NCBI GenBank assembly: GCA_910579515.1
Contig: CAJTUV010000038.1
Coordinates: 1-28,818, forward strand
Direction: 5' to 3'
DNA from: an uncultured Hungatella sp.
GTDB taxonomy: Bacteria > Bacillota > Clostridia > Lachnospirales > Lachnospiraceae
Length of the DNA: 28,818 bases
Shown: piece by piece, positions 1-7,235 of the stretch
How the letters are laid out: every line of letters starts with the position of its first letter
Numbering within the stretch: the stretch's first letter is position 1
Translations under genes and position numbers: made by a program
Notes under the pieces: model-generated
What the model was told of the DNA's origin: nothing
What the model saw: only the letters and a program-made list of their open reading frames with translations
Databases searched by the model: none

Positions 1-93
1 CCGGACGGCTTTCTGCGTAATGTGATAGCTCAAATAATATTTTTTTGTGGGTGTAGGCTCCGAAAAGCCTTGATATTACAGTGTTCCTATTAA

Positions 94-210
94 AACACAA
101 GCATAGTTAGTATATTACCTGATGGATCTTTTGCATTAAATTCTCATTTACGTATTTATTTTCCAGAAAGAAAAGCAGAAATAAAAAATATTAGAAAGAA
201 TAAAGAGTAG
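94..210 (+). pseudogene. possible 3' remnant of an unidentified gene
   Basis: From 94 to the TAG at 208-210 a frame stays open and reads like the end of a protein: a hydrophobic start, then LPDGSFALNSHLRIYFPERK and a basic tail ending NIRKNKE. There is no start codon with a ribosome binding site in front of it. A different frame upstream (about 58-108) also looks coding for a short way, which would fit a frameshifted or truncated gene whose body lies mostly outside or has been lost. I do not recognise the family. It precedes the FRG-domain gene and may belong to the same decayed accessory block. Confidence 0.3.
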
Positions 211-248
211 AGAGTAAAAAAATAGTGTTTTGACACAGGGAGGTCGTT

Positions 249-1226
249 GTGAATAAAGAAAAGAGAAGTATCCTTCCCAAAGAAAAAAATATGGATAGTT
301 TAGAAAATATCTGTAACATTTCAGAGTATCTAAATAGAGTTAACATTTATATTAAACAAAGACGGCAGGGAGACAGTATTGTGGTATATAGAGGAGAACC
401 AGACGTTTACAATACCCCTTCTCGGCCTAATATCTTTCGGAAAGATGTGTTGAACGACAATCATTTTTAAGAAAAAAACTTGTTTGATACTATGCGGCAA
501 AATATGCTGACAGGAGAAAAAAGATATTTGGATAATGCCATTGCTGCCCAACATGGCGAATTTCCTAGCCGTTTGTTGGATGTATCATATAATTGTTTGA
601 TTGCATTATATTTCGCAGTAACGCCTTATTATCATGATTCGGAGGATTTTCTGGATGATAAGGATGGAATGGTATATTTGTTTTTTATAGATGAAATTTT
701 TAGTCCTAGTGCTCAAAACACGAATGATAATTACAACGCGATTATTAATCGGAATGTAGGGTGGTATTTAGATAACGCTCTGTTTTGGAATAATCATAAA
801 TTTATAGATCACGCGAAACTAAACAACAGGATTATCGCACAACAGGGAGCTTTTATACTTTTTCCAGGAGAAGAGCCGGAAGGCTTGCCGGATTATATGT
901 ACTGTGGAATAAGGATTTCGAAAACAGCGAAAGCATTAATTCGCCAAGAATTAAAACTTCTTTTTGGGATTCATACTGGCAGCATATATCCAGAAATTAT
1001 AAATCTAGTTAAAGAAATTAGTGGAATAAGCAAAAAGCTGAATACAGAAAACTTTACCTGTCTCAAGGAGATGGAATATACATTGAGACAAATGGAAAAG
1101 GAATTAGTATACTATCTTGACTATGCTATTGAGCATAGAAAAAGTGACAATATAGATCAAATATTAATATATATAGAACGAAAAGTAAATCATTATCGTA
1201 AAGTTTTTTTGGAATTTATACAATAA
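249..1226 (+). pseudogene. FRG-domain protein, interrupted by an in-frame TAA
   Basis: The gene starts at GTG 249 behind AGGGAGGT (237-244). Residues 47-50 are YRGE, the N-terminal signature of FRG domains. The C-terminal signature follows after 480: an AAQHGEFPSRLLD stretch and then NCLIALYFA. Between them, in the same frame, is TAA at 468-470. Because the frame is identical on both sides, one substitution (for example TTA to TAA) explains the break and an indel does not. Codons just after the stop still read EKNLFDTMRQN, which suits the domain. Restart at TTG 480 or ATG 492 has no good ribosome binding site. FRG proteins are widespread, often sit in phage-defence islands, and their activity is not well defined. 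The AIPR gene follows after 46 bases, so the two probably formed one operon. Confidence 0.75.
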
Positions 1227-1272
1227 GGATCAAATTCGGAGCGAAATTAGAAAAGCTACGGGAAAAAATAAT

Positions 1273-3144
1273 TTGGTGTTACAGGATACCTATGTTCTTA
1301 TTCGAGAATATGCAGAACGGGAAATAAGAATAACCGATGTAAAACGATTTGAAGTTCTACAGATGCCACCTATGTCTACAGAGATTAATAGAGAGTCAGC
1401 AGGAAAGAGCAATAGAAATAATGCTGAAAAGGAATCACTATATGGAAGGGTATTTAATGCAGATCTGATTCAGCTTGTTGAGATATATGATATTATAGGA
1501 GATCAGCTGTTTCGGAATAATGTAAGGCTTGGAATCAGCGAAATGATGGGAGTAGACAGGGCGATTTGCGAGACATTAGAAAAGGAACCAGAGCATTTTT
1601 GGTATAAGAATAATGGTATTACAATTTTAATTCAGAGCAGTGAAATAAATCCAACAACGTTTGAAACATTTTTGCTTGGACGAATTATTCCAGAAAAGCA
1701 GCCTACATTTTCAGTGATTAATGGTGCACAGACCATAACTGCATCTGCTAGATATTTTTTTGAAATGGAATTCAAACTAAAAGATAGCGTTGATATTTCT
1801 GTGAAAGAGAGGCTGAAAAAGAAGCTGGAGGATTCGAAAAAGGCGCAGGTACTTGTGAGAGTTATCCACATTCCTGAATTTGATAAATTTACATCCAGAA
1901 ATATGACAACAGAAATTAGTGTGGCTTTAAACCGTCAGAAGCCAGTCAAAATGGAAGATATTGCTTTTACAACTCCATTTGTAGAAAAATTGGTTGTCTA
2001 CTTGGAAAGAGGAATGAGAGAGGGAAAGGCTGACTTCTGGCTTGTAAGAAGAGGAGATAGGAGTTTCAAAGATAAGCAAATGGAATTGATTTCTTTTGTG
2101 CGTGCCAGAAAAGCAAGTATGGGGGAACCGGGAGAGGCGAGAAGTCAGGATGCAAATACTCTATTAAAGGTTCAAGTTGACCATGAGGGTAATTATTTTT
2201 TCCAACAAAAAGACATTTTTGTTGAGGAATGGATGGAGGCGAACGAGAATCAGGAAGAAGAAGTGTTTAAGCGCTTCTATGGTGCTGTTTGGTTTGCAGA
2301 CAGGCTTGCTCAAAGATATGAGCAACTGAAAAAACAATTTAAAGAGGAAAATTTCGATATTTTAACAGTAATAAGAAATGGAAAGTGGTATTTTACAGCA
2401 ACTTTGGTTCAATTATTAAATGATTTTTCTAGCTGTAAGAATGGAGATGGTTCGATAATACCAGATTTTTCTAAATTTCATGGAGCATTAGAAGATATAG
2501 AAGAGAATCTGTCGAAAGGAATCTTGTGCTTTGCTAAAATATTGGTACATATAGCTTTGAAAAGAAGTTATGGGAAATTAGATTCTAATTTTTTCAAAAA
2601 AAGCGAGTGTTATCATGATTTGATTCAAAATCTGCAACAGGTTTGGGAGTTAGACAAAAGTGCACAAATAGAAAATTTTGAAGGGAAAGATATGGAAGAA
2701 GTTCGCTTAACTGAGCTGTTTCGAGAATTTATTTCTCTTTTTAATAAGAATGAGCTGGACAGAAAGGGATTGCTAGAAAGTGGCATAAAAGGCGATTATA
2801 TTAAATTAGGCATAGATCAGATTACGATAGATAGTATAGTAGATGCAATGGAAAAAACGGTAGGCTATATATTGAAACAATACCCTCAGGTAAGTAATAG
2901 CCTGACAGGAAGTATTGCAAAATGGCTTACTGATGATGAAAATATTGTAAAACAAAAGGATGGATATTTCAGAGGGACCCCAAGAGAGATTAGGGTAAGA
3001 GGGGCTGTTTACTGGCTGGGAACTTCGTCCAATACAACAGTTAAAGTTCATCAGATGCAGAGATTGTGTAACTTGGCAAACGTAAATAGGAACGAAATAA
3101 TTTGGTATCAAGAATCAGCAGGGAGACAAGTGTTTTCCTGGTAA
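1273..3144 (+). CDS. AIPR-family protein (abortive-infection phage resistance type)
   Basis: A 623-aa soluble protein with the two AIPR-family signatures: YKNNGITIL near residues 111-119 and VINGAQT at 148-154. Families with this domain are annotated as abortive phage-infection proteins, often next to restriction or other defence genes; no biochemical activity can be read from the sequence. The start is uncertain. TTG 1273 (followed directly by GTG 1276) has only a weak purine stretch before it, while the frame is open back to 1189 and reads plausibly (NKDQIRSEIRKATGKNN) without a standard start codon. The 5' end may therefore be damaged, as in the FRG gene upstream. A terminator follows at 3187. 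Confidence 0.75.
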   Translation: MVLQDTYVLIREYAEREIRITDVKRFEVLQMPPMSTEINRESAGKSNRNNAEKESLYGRVFNADLIQLVEIYDIIGDQLFRNNVRLGISEMMGVDRAICETLEKEPEHFWYKNNGITILIQSSEINPTTFETFLLGRIIPEKQPTFSVINGAQTITASARYFFEMEFKLKDSVDISVKERLKKKLEDSKKAQVLVRVIHIPEFDKFTSRNMTTEISVALNRQKPVKMEDIAFTTPFVEKLVVYLERGMREGKADFWLVRRGDRSFKDKQMELISFVRARKASMGEPGEARSQDANTLLKVQVDHEGNYFFQQKDIFVEEWMEANENQEEEVFKRFYGAVWFADRLAQRYEQLKKQFKEENFDILTVIRNGKWYFTATLVQLLNDFSSCKNGDGSIIPDFSKFHGALEDIEENLSKGILCFAKILVHIALKRSYGKLDSNFFKKSECYHDLIQNLQQVWELDKSAQIENFEGKDMEEVRLTELFREFISLFNKNELDRKGLLESGIKGDYIKLGIDQITIDSIVDAMEKTVGYILKQYPQVSNSLTGSIAKWLTDDENIVKQKDGYFRGTPREIRVRGAVYWLGTSSNTTVKVHQMQRLCNLANVNRNEIIWYQESAGRQVFSW

Positions 3145-3186
3145 AAATAAGCAGCCAAAATAGCGGAAAATTTATCCATAAGCAAC

Positions 3187-3224
3187 AAAGACGGCAGAGA
3201 TGAAAGCTCTGTCGTTTTTCTTTT
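3187..3224 (+). terminator. rho-independent terminator after the AIPR gene
   Basis: AAAGACGGCAGAG (3187-3199) pairs with CTCTGTCGTTTTT (3207-3219), with two G-T wobbles, around a 7-base loop. A T-rich tail follows. It lies 43 bases past the AIPR stop codon and closes the FRG-AIPR unit. Confidence 0.75.
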
Positions 3225-3262
3225 CCATAAGCGATTGAAACATATTTTTTATTCAGATACAC

Positions 3263-3422
3263 TACCCTCAGTGGATAAGGGGATACACGCCCCAAGTGCC
3301 GTCTTTTAGCGGCTGGCTGCGTTAATGTCAATCGGTGTACGTCCAGTACACCTCATTCCAGTGCCTTGCAGAATCGCAAATCTGTGGTGCAAAACCGTGT
3401 GTCCCCTTATCCACTGAGGGTA
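3263..3422. repeat. 160-bp MITE-like inverted-repeat element
   Basis: Terminal inverted repeats of 27 bases begin TACCCTCAGTGGATAAGG (left arm 3263-3289) and are mirrored at 3396-3422, matching at 26 of 27 positions. The interior holds a perfect 7-bp hairpin, GGTGTAC-GTCCA-GTACACC (3334-3352). There is no open reading frame of its own. The outermost TA on each side could be a duplicated TA target, as made by IS630/Tc1-mariner-type transposases, but at two bases this is weak. The remaining space from 3145 to 3503 holds only the terminator and the AraC leader. The element could also be a structured RNA or an extragenic repeat. Confidence 0.7.
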
Positions 3423-3503
3423 TAGTTAAGTTTACAAAAGACAGCAGAAAAAGAGAGGAAATATAAAGCAGGTTAAGGTATCCTTATATGAGGAGGTAAG
3501 AGG

Positions 3504-4394
3504 ATGGAATGGTTGAAAAAACTTGGAGCAGCCATTGATTACATAGAAGATAATCTGGACAAGGAAATATCATATGATGAAGCAGCCCGTATTGCATGTT
3601 GCTCTTCCTATTATTTTCAGCGAATTTTTTCTTACGTTGCGGGTGTGTCATTGTCGGAATACATACGCCGCCGAAAAATGACGCAGGCAGCGTTCGAACT
3701 GCAGCGGACGGACAGAAAAGTAATTGATATTGCGTTGAGATATGGTTATTCCTCTCCAACGTCTTTTAATCGCGCTTTTCAGAATGTTCATGGAATTACA
3801 CCAACAGCAGCGAAAGGTATGGGGAGTATTCTGCAAGCATATCCGTCAATTCAGTTTAGGGTGGAAATAACAGGAGGAAGCGCTATGGCATATCACATTG
3901 CAAAAAAACAGTCACTGCATATTGTGGGAATCCGTATTCCTTTGACCTGCGATATGGAAGAAAATTTAAAGATAGTTCCCAATTTTTGGAGGACTACATT
4001 ACAAGGAAAACAATTTACAGAAATATGCAGATTATCGAATCAAGAGCCAGATGGAATTTTAGGAATCAGTGCATATCAAAATCCAAAAGAATTTTATTAT
4101 TATATTGGCGCTGCTACAAATGCTTCTGCCCCTGCGGGGATGTTTGAGTTTGAAATACCTTCGGCTACTTGGGTTATATTTGGTAATGATGGACGCTTTA
4201 AGGAAGACGTGCAGAGTGTATTCAGACGGTTTTATATGGAATGGCTGCCATTCTCTGGATATAAGTACGCAGAACTGCCAGACGTTGAAGTGTATCCGAT
4301 TTGTGGCGGCCAGCCAGCAGATGGACATTCCGAAGTATGGACTGCAATCAAAGAGGAGGATAGAAAAGATGCATCATTTAAGGTTACAAGGTGA
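3504..4394 (+). CDS. AraC-family regulator with GyrI-like effector domain
   Basis: A 296-aa transcription factor. Residues 5-105 form the double helix-turn-helix of the AraC family (AARIACCSSYYFQRIF, then IALRYGYSSPTSFNRAF near 75-92). Residues about 120-285 match the GyrI-like small-molecule binding fold seen in Rob- and BmrR-type regulators. This order, DNA-binding domain first, is typical of Firmicutes versions that sense drugs or other hydrophobic compounds. ATG 3504 follows AGGAGG (3491-3496). The gene overlaps the next coding region by 26 bases, so the two are co-expressed, and the regulator probably senses a ligand connected with that hydrolase. The ligand itself cannot be named. Confidence 0.9.
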   Translation: MEWLKKLGAAIDYIEDNLDKEISYDEAARIACCSSYYFQRIFSYVAGVSLSEYIRRRKMTQAAFELQRTDRKVIDIALRYGYSSPTSFNRAFQNVHGITPTAAKGMGSILQAYPSIQFRVEITGGSAMAYHIAKKQSLHIVGIRIPLTCDMEENLKIVPNFWRTTLQGKQFTEICRLSNQEPDGILGISAYQNPKEFYYYIGAATNASAPAGMFEFEIPSATWVIFGNDGRFKEDVQSVFRRFYMEWLPFSGYKYAELPDVEVYPICGGQPADGHSEVWTAIKEEDRKDASFKVTR

Positions 4395-5406
4395 TCATTA
4401 TGAAATGGGAGTGAAACGTGGAAAGATATTTAATAAAAGCCGAATTACCTTTCCGTTCCAGTTAGATGATTTTCAACTGGAACATGGAAAGCAAAGCGAG
4501 GAAATATTAAGAAAGTTTTTCCCAGAAGTGTGTGAGGAAATAAGAGGGGTAAGCGATACTATTGGAGCCAGCTATTCCTATTTTGCTTCATGGATGTTGT
4601 GCATGGGCTGCTGCATGTATAACTTGGAAAATAACTGCCCTGTCGAGATTCGGGGGTGTACCGCTTTTGCCTATTCAAAAGACGGAAAATTGATATATGG
4701 AAGAAATAATGATTTGCCGCCTTATCTGTGTGATGGATGCAAAAGTGAAATATACGCGCCAAAGAATGGAAACAGATTTCATATCGCCACCTCTTCCTTT
4801 ATCAACGGAGAAGAGGGGCTGAACGAACATGGACTTGTCGTGGCAATGACGTTTGTTATGACTGACCTTAAAAAAATACGGGCAGGGTTTAATTCATGTT
4901 TTCTTGTGCGATATTTGCTTGAAAAGGCAGATGATACAGAGCAGGCCGTTTCTAAGCTTTGTAATCTGCCAATCGCTTCTAATTGCAATATTTTGCTTGC
5001 GGATAAAAGCGGCAGAATGGTGGTGGTCGAGTGTACGCCAACTATCCAAAAAATCCGTGAAGCAGAAATTTTTCATGGGGATAAGATAGTTTGTACTGTA
5101 AATAGCTTTACATCTGATGAAATGAAGCCTTACGACGATGCACATGGGAAGGACTATAACTCCCATCAGCGCTATAAGGTTGTTATAGACGCTTTTTCTT
5201 CAGGAAAGATAAGATATGATTACATTGAAACCACCAAACAGCTTTTAAGGGGCGACTATGGTTTTATGTGCCAATATGACAATGAACCAGACTTTGAAAC
5301 CGTTTGGAGTTCTATTTTTGATTTAGAGAGCTTAGCTATTTACCGTGCAGAGGGCGACCCGAGAAAGAAGAATTATAAACTAATAGAACAAAGCATACAA
5401 TATTAG
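4369..5406 (+). CDS. C45 peptidase / acyl-transferase-like Ntn hydrolase
   Basis: A 345-aa protein of the N-terminal-nucleophile group related to acyl-CoA:6-aminopenicillanate acyltransferase (family C45) and choloylglycine hydrolase. The likely nucleophile is Cys97 in EIRGCTAFAYS; the following GKLIYGRNNDLP fits the substrate-pocket strand of these enzymes. A propeptide of about 96 residues would be removed by self-cleavage before Cys97. Such enzymes cleave or transfer amide-linked acyl groups; the substrate here is unknown. I start at ATG 4369 because GAGGAGGA (4353-4360) sits right before it, although the frame is open further upstream inside the AraC gene. No signal peptide is visible, so it is probably cytoplasmic. 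Confidence 0.8.
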   Translation: MHHLRLQGDHYEMGVKRGKIFNKSRITFPFQLDDFQLEHGKQSEEILRKFFPEVCEEIRGVSDTIGASYSYFASWMLCMGCCMYNLENNCPVEIRGCTAFAYSKDGKLIYGRNNDLPPYLCDGCKSEIYAPKNGNRFHIATSSFINGEEGLNEHGLVVAMTFVMTDLKKIRAGFNSCFLVRYLLEKADDTEQAVSKLCNLPIASNCNILLADKSGRMVVVECTPTIQKIREAEIFHGDKIVCTVNSFTSDEMKPYDDAHGKDYNSHQRYKVVIDAFSSGKIRYDYIETTKQLLRGDYGFMCQYDNEPDFETVWSSIFDLESLAIYRAEGDPRKKNYKLIEQSIQY

Positions 5407-5415
5407 GAAAAACAG

Positions 5416-5444
5416 TTGTTATTTTACCATAAAAATCCTATAAT
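5416..5444 (+). promoter_or_regulatory. promoter of the nitroreductase gene
   Basis: TTGTTA (5416-5421) and TATAAT (5439-5444) are separated by 17 bases, close to the sigma-A consensus. The coding start is 56 bases past the -10 box. Confidence 0.6.
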
Positions 5445-5451
5445 TTATCTA

Positions 5452-5464
5452 ATCATGGCATGAT
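5452..5464. promoter_or_regulatory. small palindrome at the nitroreductase transcription start
   Basis: ATCATG-G-CATGAT is a perfect inverted repeat starting 8 bases after the -10 box, where a repressor would block initiation. It could be an operator; the binding protein is unknown. Confidence 0.35.
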
Positions 5465-5499
5465 ATGAGAGCTTTAGACAATCAGGGAGGAGATAGATT

Positions 5500-6159
5500 A
5501 TGGATATGAAAGAGGCAATGTATCAGAGACATATGGTGAGATGCTATATGGATAAACCCCTTTCAGCAGATATTGTAGGTCGGCTGGAGACACGAATGAA
5601 GGAAAATAATGAGAAGTACGGCGTTTTTGTTGAGCTTAAGACAGAAGATACTAGTGCCTTTCATGCGGTGGTTAGGCGAATTTTTGCAAAAGGGGTGAGA
5701 AATTTTTTTATCATGGCAGGAAACAGTACTCCTAACCTGGAAGAAAGACTGGGCTATTGCGGTGCGGACTTAATGCTTTATGCACAGACGTTAGGGCTGA
5801 ATACCTGGTGGGTTGGCGGTACATTTAACAAAAGACTCATGACAGAAGTAGTTTCCTCTGACATCGTAGTCGGTGTGATCGCTGTGGGATATGGTCAAAA
5901 TCAAGGAGTACCTCATAAGACAAAAACTGCAAAGCAGGTAAGTTCTTATAAAGGAGAAGCTCCTGTGTGGTTTAAAGACGGTATTGAGGCTGCGCTCCTG
6001 GCGCCAACGGCTCTTGCAAAGCAGGCGTTTATGATTAAAGGAAGAGGAAATCAGGTATCTATTTCCTGCAAGAACGGTATTTTTACCGGCGTTGATACCG
6101 GCCTGGTAAAGTACCATTTTGAATTAGGCGCAGGAAAGGATAAGTTTGAGTGGGTGTAA
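5500..6159 (+). CDS. nitroreductase-family FMN protein
   Basis: A 219-aa protein of the nitroreductase fold, which binds FMN and uses NAD(P)H to reduce nitro groups, quinones or related compounds. The N-terminal YQRHMVRCYMDKPL is the family's phosphate-binding RHxxR element, and the central CGADLMLYAQTLGLNTWWVGG matches the helix and loop over the flavin. Length is normal. ATG 5500 follows GGGAGGAG (5485-5492), and a good promoter lies directly upstream, so it is transcribed apart from the C45 gene. The C-terminal half is closest to the Clostridia 'putative nitroreductase' subgroup, for which no physiological substrate is established. Role inferred from family only. Confidence 0.8.
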   Translation: MDMKEAMYQRHMVRCYMDKPLSADIVGRLETRMKENNEKYGVFVELKTEDTSAFHAVVRRIFAKGVRNFFIMAGNSTPNLEERLGYCGADLMLYAQTLGLNTWWVGGTFNKRLMTEVVSSDIVVGVIAVGYGQNQGVPHKTKTAKQVSSYKGEAPVWFKDGIEAALLAPTALAKQAFMIKGRGNQVSISCKNGIFTGVDTGLVKYHFELGAGKDKFEWV

Positions 6160-6238
6160 AAGTGGTTTATGTGGGGAACAATTTTATTAAGGTCCGTGTA
6201 CTATTTCCACAAAACCGTTCCAGAGAGGGGGCTTATAA

Positions 6239-6670
6239 ATGTCGATTCCTACATCAGAAGACCCTAAAAGCAGTTTAAAAAAAGAAATGGCAATGTCAAG
6301 GCTGCAAGAATTGCTTACATTACAAAAGGAAATTGAGCGACAATTTGGAAATGACAATTATAATATTTTCGTATTCGGAAGCTATTTGACTACAAGGTTT
6401 GTGGATGGAAAAAGTGATATTGACATTGCAATTTATACAGAGAATTTTAATTTATATCAAAAATTATCTGTCTATTTGGAAGAGTATTTTCATCAAAAAG
6501 GGATTCCAAGCGACATTTTTTATATAGATACCACCATGAAGGCTCCGGTGTATTGTGCGCCTTTAAAATCAAAAGTGCAGTTTACAGACTATTTTCCAAA
6601 AAAGCTTGTGAATTTTCAGCGGGAATGCCAGAAAAAATTGGAAGAAATAAAGGAGAGAATCGTTGAATGA
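6239..6670 (+). CDS. MNT-domain nucleotidyltransferase, antitoxin of MNT-HEPN pair
   Basis: A 143-aa minimal nucleotidyltransferase. The signature is GS (47-48), then DID (60-62) after 11 residues, which supplies the metal-binding aspartates of the pol-beta fold. In MntA-HepT systems the MNT protein neutralises the HEPN RNase by adding AMP groups to a tyrosine near its active site. The gene overlaps the HEPN gene by four bases (ATGA), the classic order antitoxin then toxin. ATG 6239 follows GAGAGGGGG. The closing part (VNFQRECQKKLEEIKERI) is helical. Assignment as antitoxin is from family and context; the activity is not tested here. Confidence 0.85.
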   Translation: MSIPTSEDPKSSLKKEMAMSRLQELLTLQKEIERQFGNDNYNIFVFGSYLTTRFVDGKSDIDIAIYTENFNLYQKLSVYLEEYFHQKGIPSDIFYIDTTMKAPVYCAPLKSKVQFTDYFPKKLVNFQRECQKKLEEIKERIVE

Positions 6671-7197
6671 AGTTTAGCGAAGATATTTTAAGACAATTCG
6701 ATCTTGAACCACAGGAGGAAAGAGAACCGGTAAATGTCATGCAGATCCGGGAGATGCTGGAATTTATGAGACAATGTGCAGAGAGAATTGTGAAAAAAAG
6801 CAGAAAATATCTGGAATGCTCCGATGAAGAAACCAAAGAGGATTGTATTGATATTGTGACGGCCAGGCTAAACGATTTTACACAGGTATTTAAAGATTTA
6901 ATGATTTTTATGCGCAAGGAAGAAGGGACGCATAATGGTGGAACCTCCCTTAGATACGGCATGACCAGTTTTGAGACCTTCGATTTTGAACAGACGGAGG
7001 AAGAAAAACTGTTTTTGCGAGAGTTGCTGCTTCGTAATGAGATTACCCACGACTATTTTAACCGGGAACTGCACCAGCAAAAATTAATATGGATTATGCA
7101 GCATTGCGCAGACGGAGCGGTAGACGTATATAACAATATTTATGAATATTGTTCGAAAAAGAACTTGTTAAAAAAGTATGCAGATAAAAATGTGTAG
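6667..7197 (+). CDS. HEPN-domain RNase toxin (HepT-like)
   Basis: A 176-aa all-helical protein with the HEPN RNase motif R123-x4-H128-x-Y130 (RNEITHDY), the RX4HXY signature of HepT toxins. Arg and His form the RNase site; the Tyr is the residue that the partner MNT protein modifies in known pairs. It is longer than typical HepT proteins (around 130-150 residues) because of an acidic segment at 50-118 between helices. The start ATG 6667 lies inside the antitoxin stop and has AAGGAG about 10 bases upstream. Expected role: growth arrest by RNA cleavage, in plasmid or island stability or phage defence. Confidence 0.85.
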   Translation: MKFSEDILRQFDLEPQEEREPVNVMQIREMLEFMRQCAERIVKKSRKYLECSDEETKEDCIDIVTARLNDFTQVFKDLMIFMRKEEGTHNGGTSLRYGMTSFETFDFEQTEEEKLFLRELLLRNEITHDYFNRELHQQKLIWIMQHCADGAVDVYNNIYEYCSKKNLLKKYADKNV

Positions 7198-7203
7198 CAG
7201 GCT

Positions 7204-7218
7204 GGGGCTAAAAGCCCC
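7204..7218. terminator. hairpin between convergent genes
   Basis: GGGGCT-AAA-AGCCCC forms a perfect 6-bp hairpin 6 bases past the HEPN stop and before the end of the leftward gene. There is no clear T-run on either side, so it may be a weak or attenuated terminator. Confidence 0.4.
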
Positions 7219-7235
7219 ATAAGAATGCTACATGG

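Noticed and set aside
468..470. Selenocysteine or other recoding at the FRG stop
   Set aside because: The codon is TAA, not TGA, and no recoding structure is visible.
3041..3331. Minus-strand frame of 96 residues
   Set aside because: It spans the AIPR gene end, the terminator and half of the inverted-repeat element; composition is not protein-like.
4069..4368. Upstream extension of the C45 hydrolase frame
   Set aside because: It lies inside the AraC-GyrI gene in another frame and has no ribosome binding site; ATG 4369 has a strong one.
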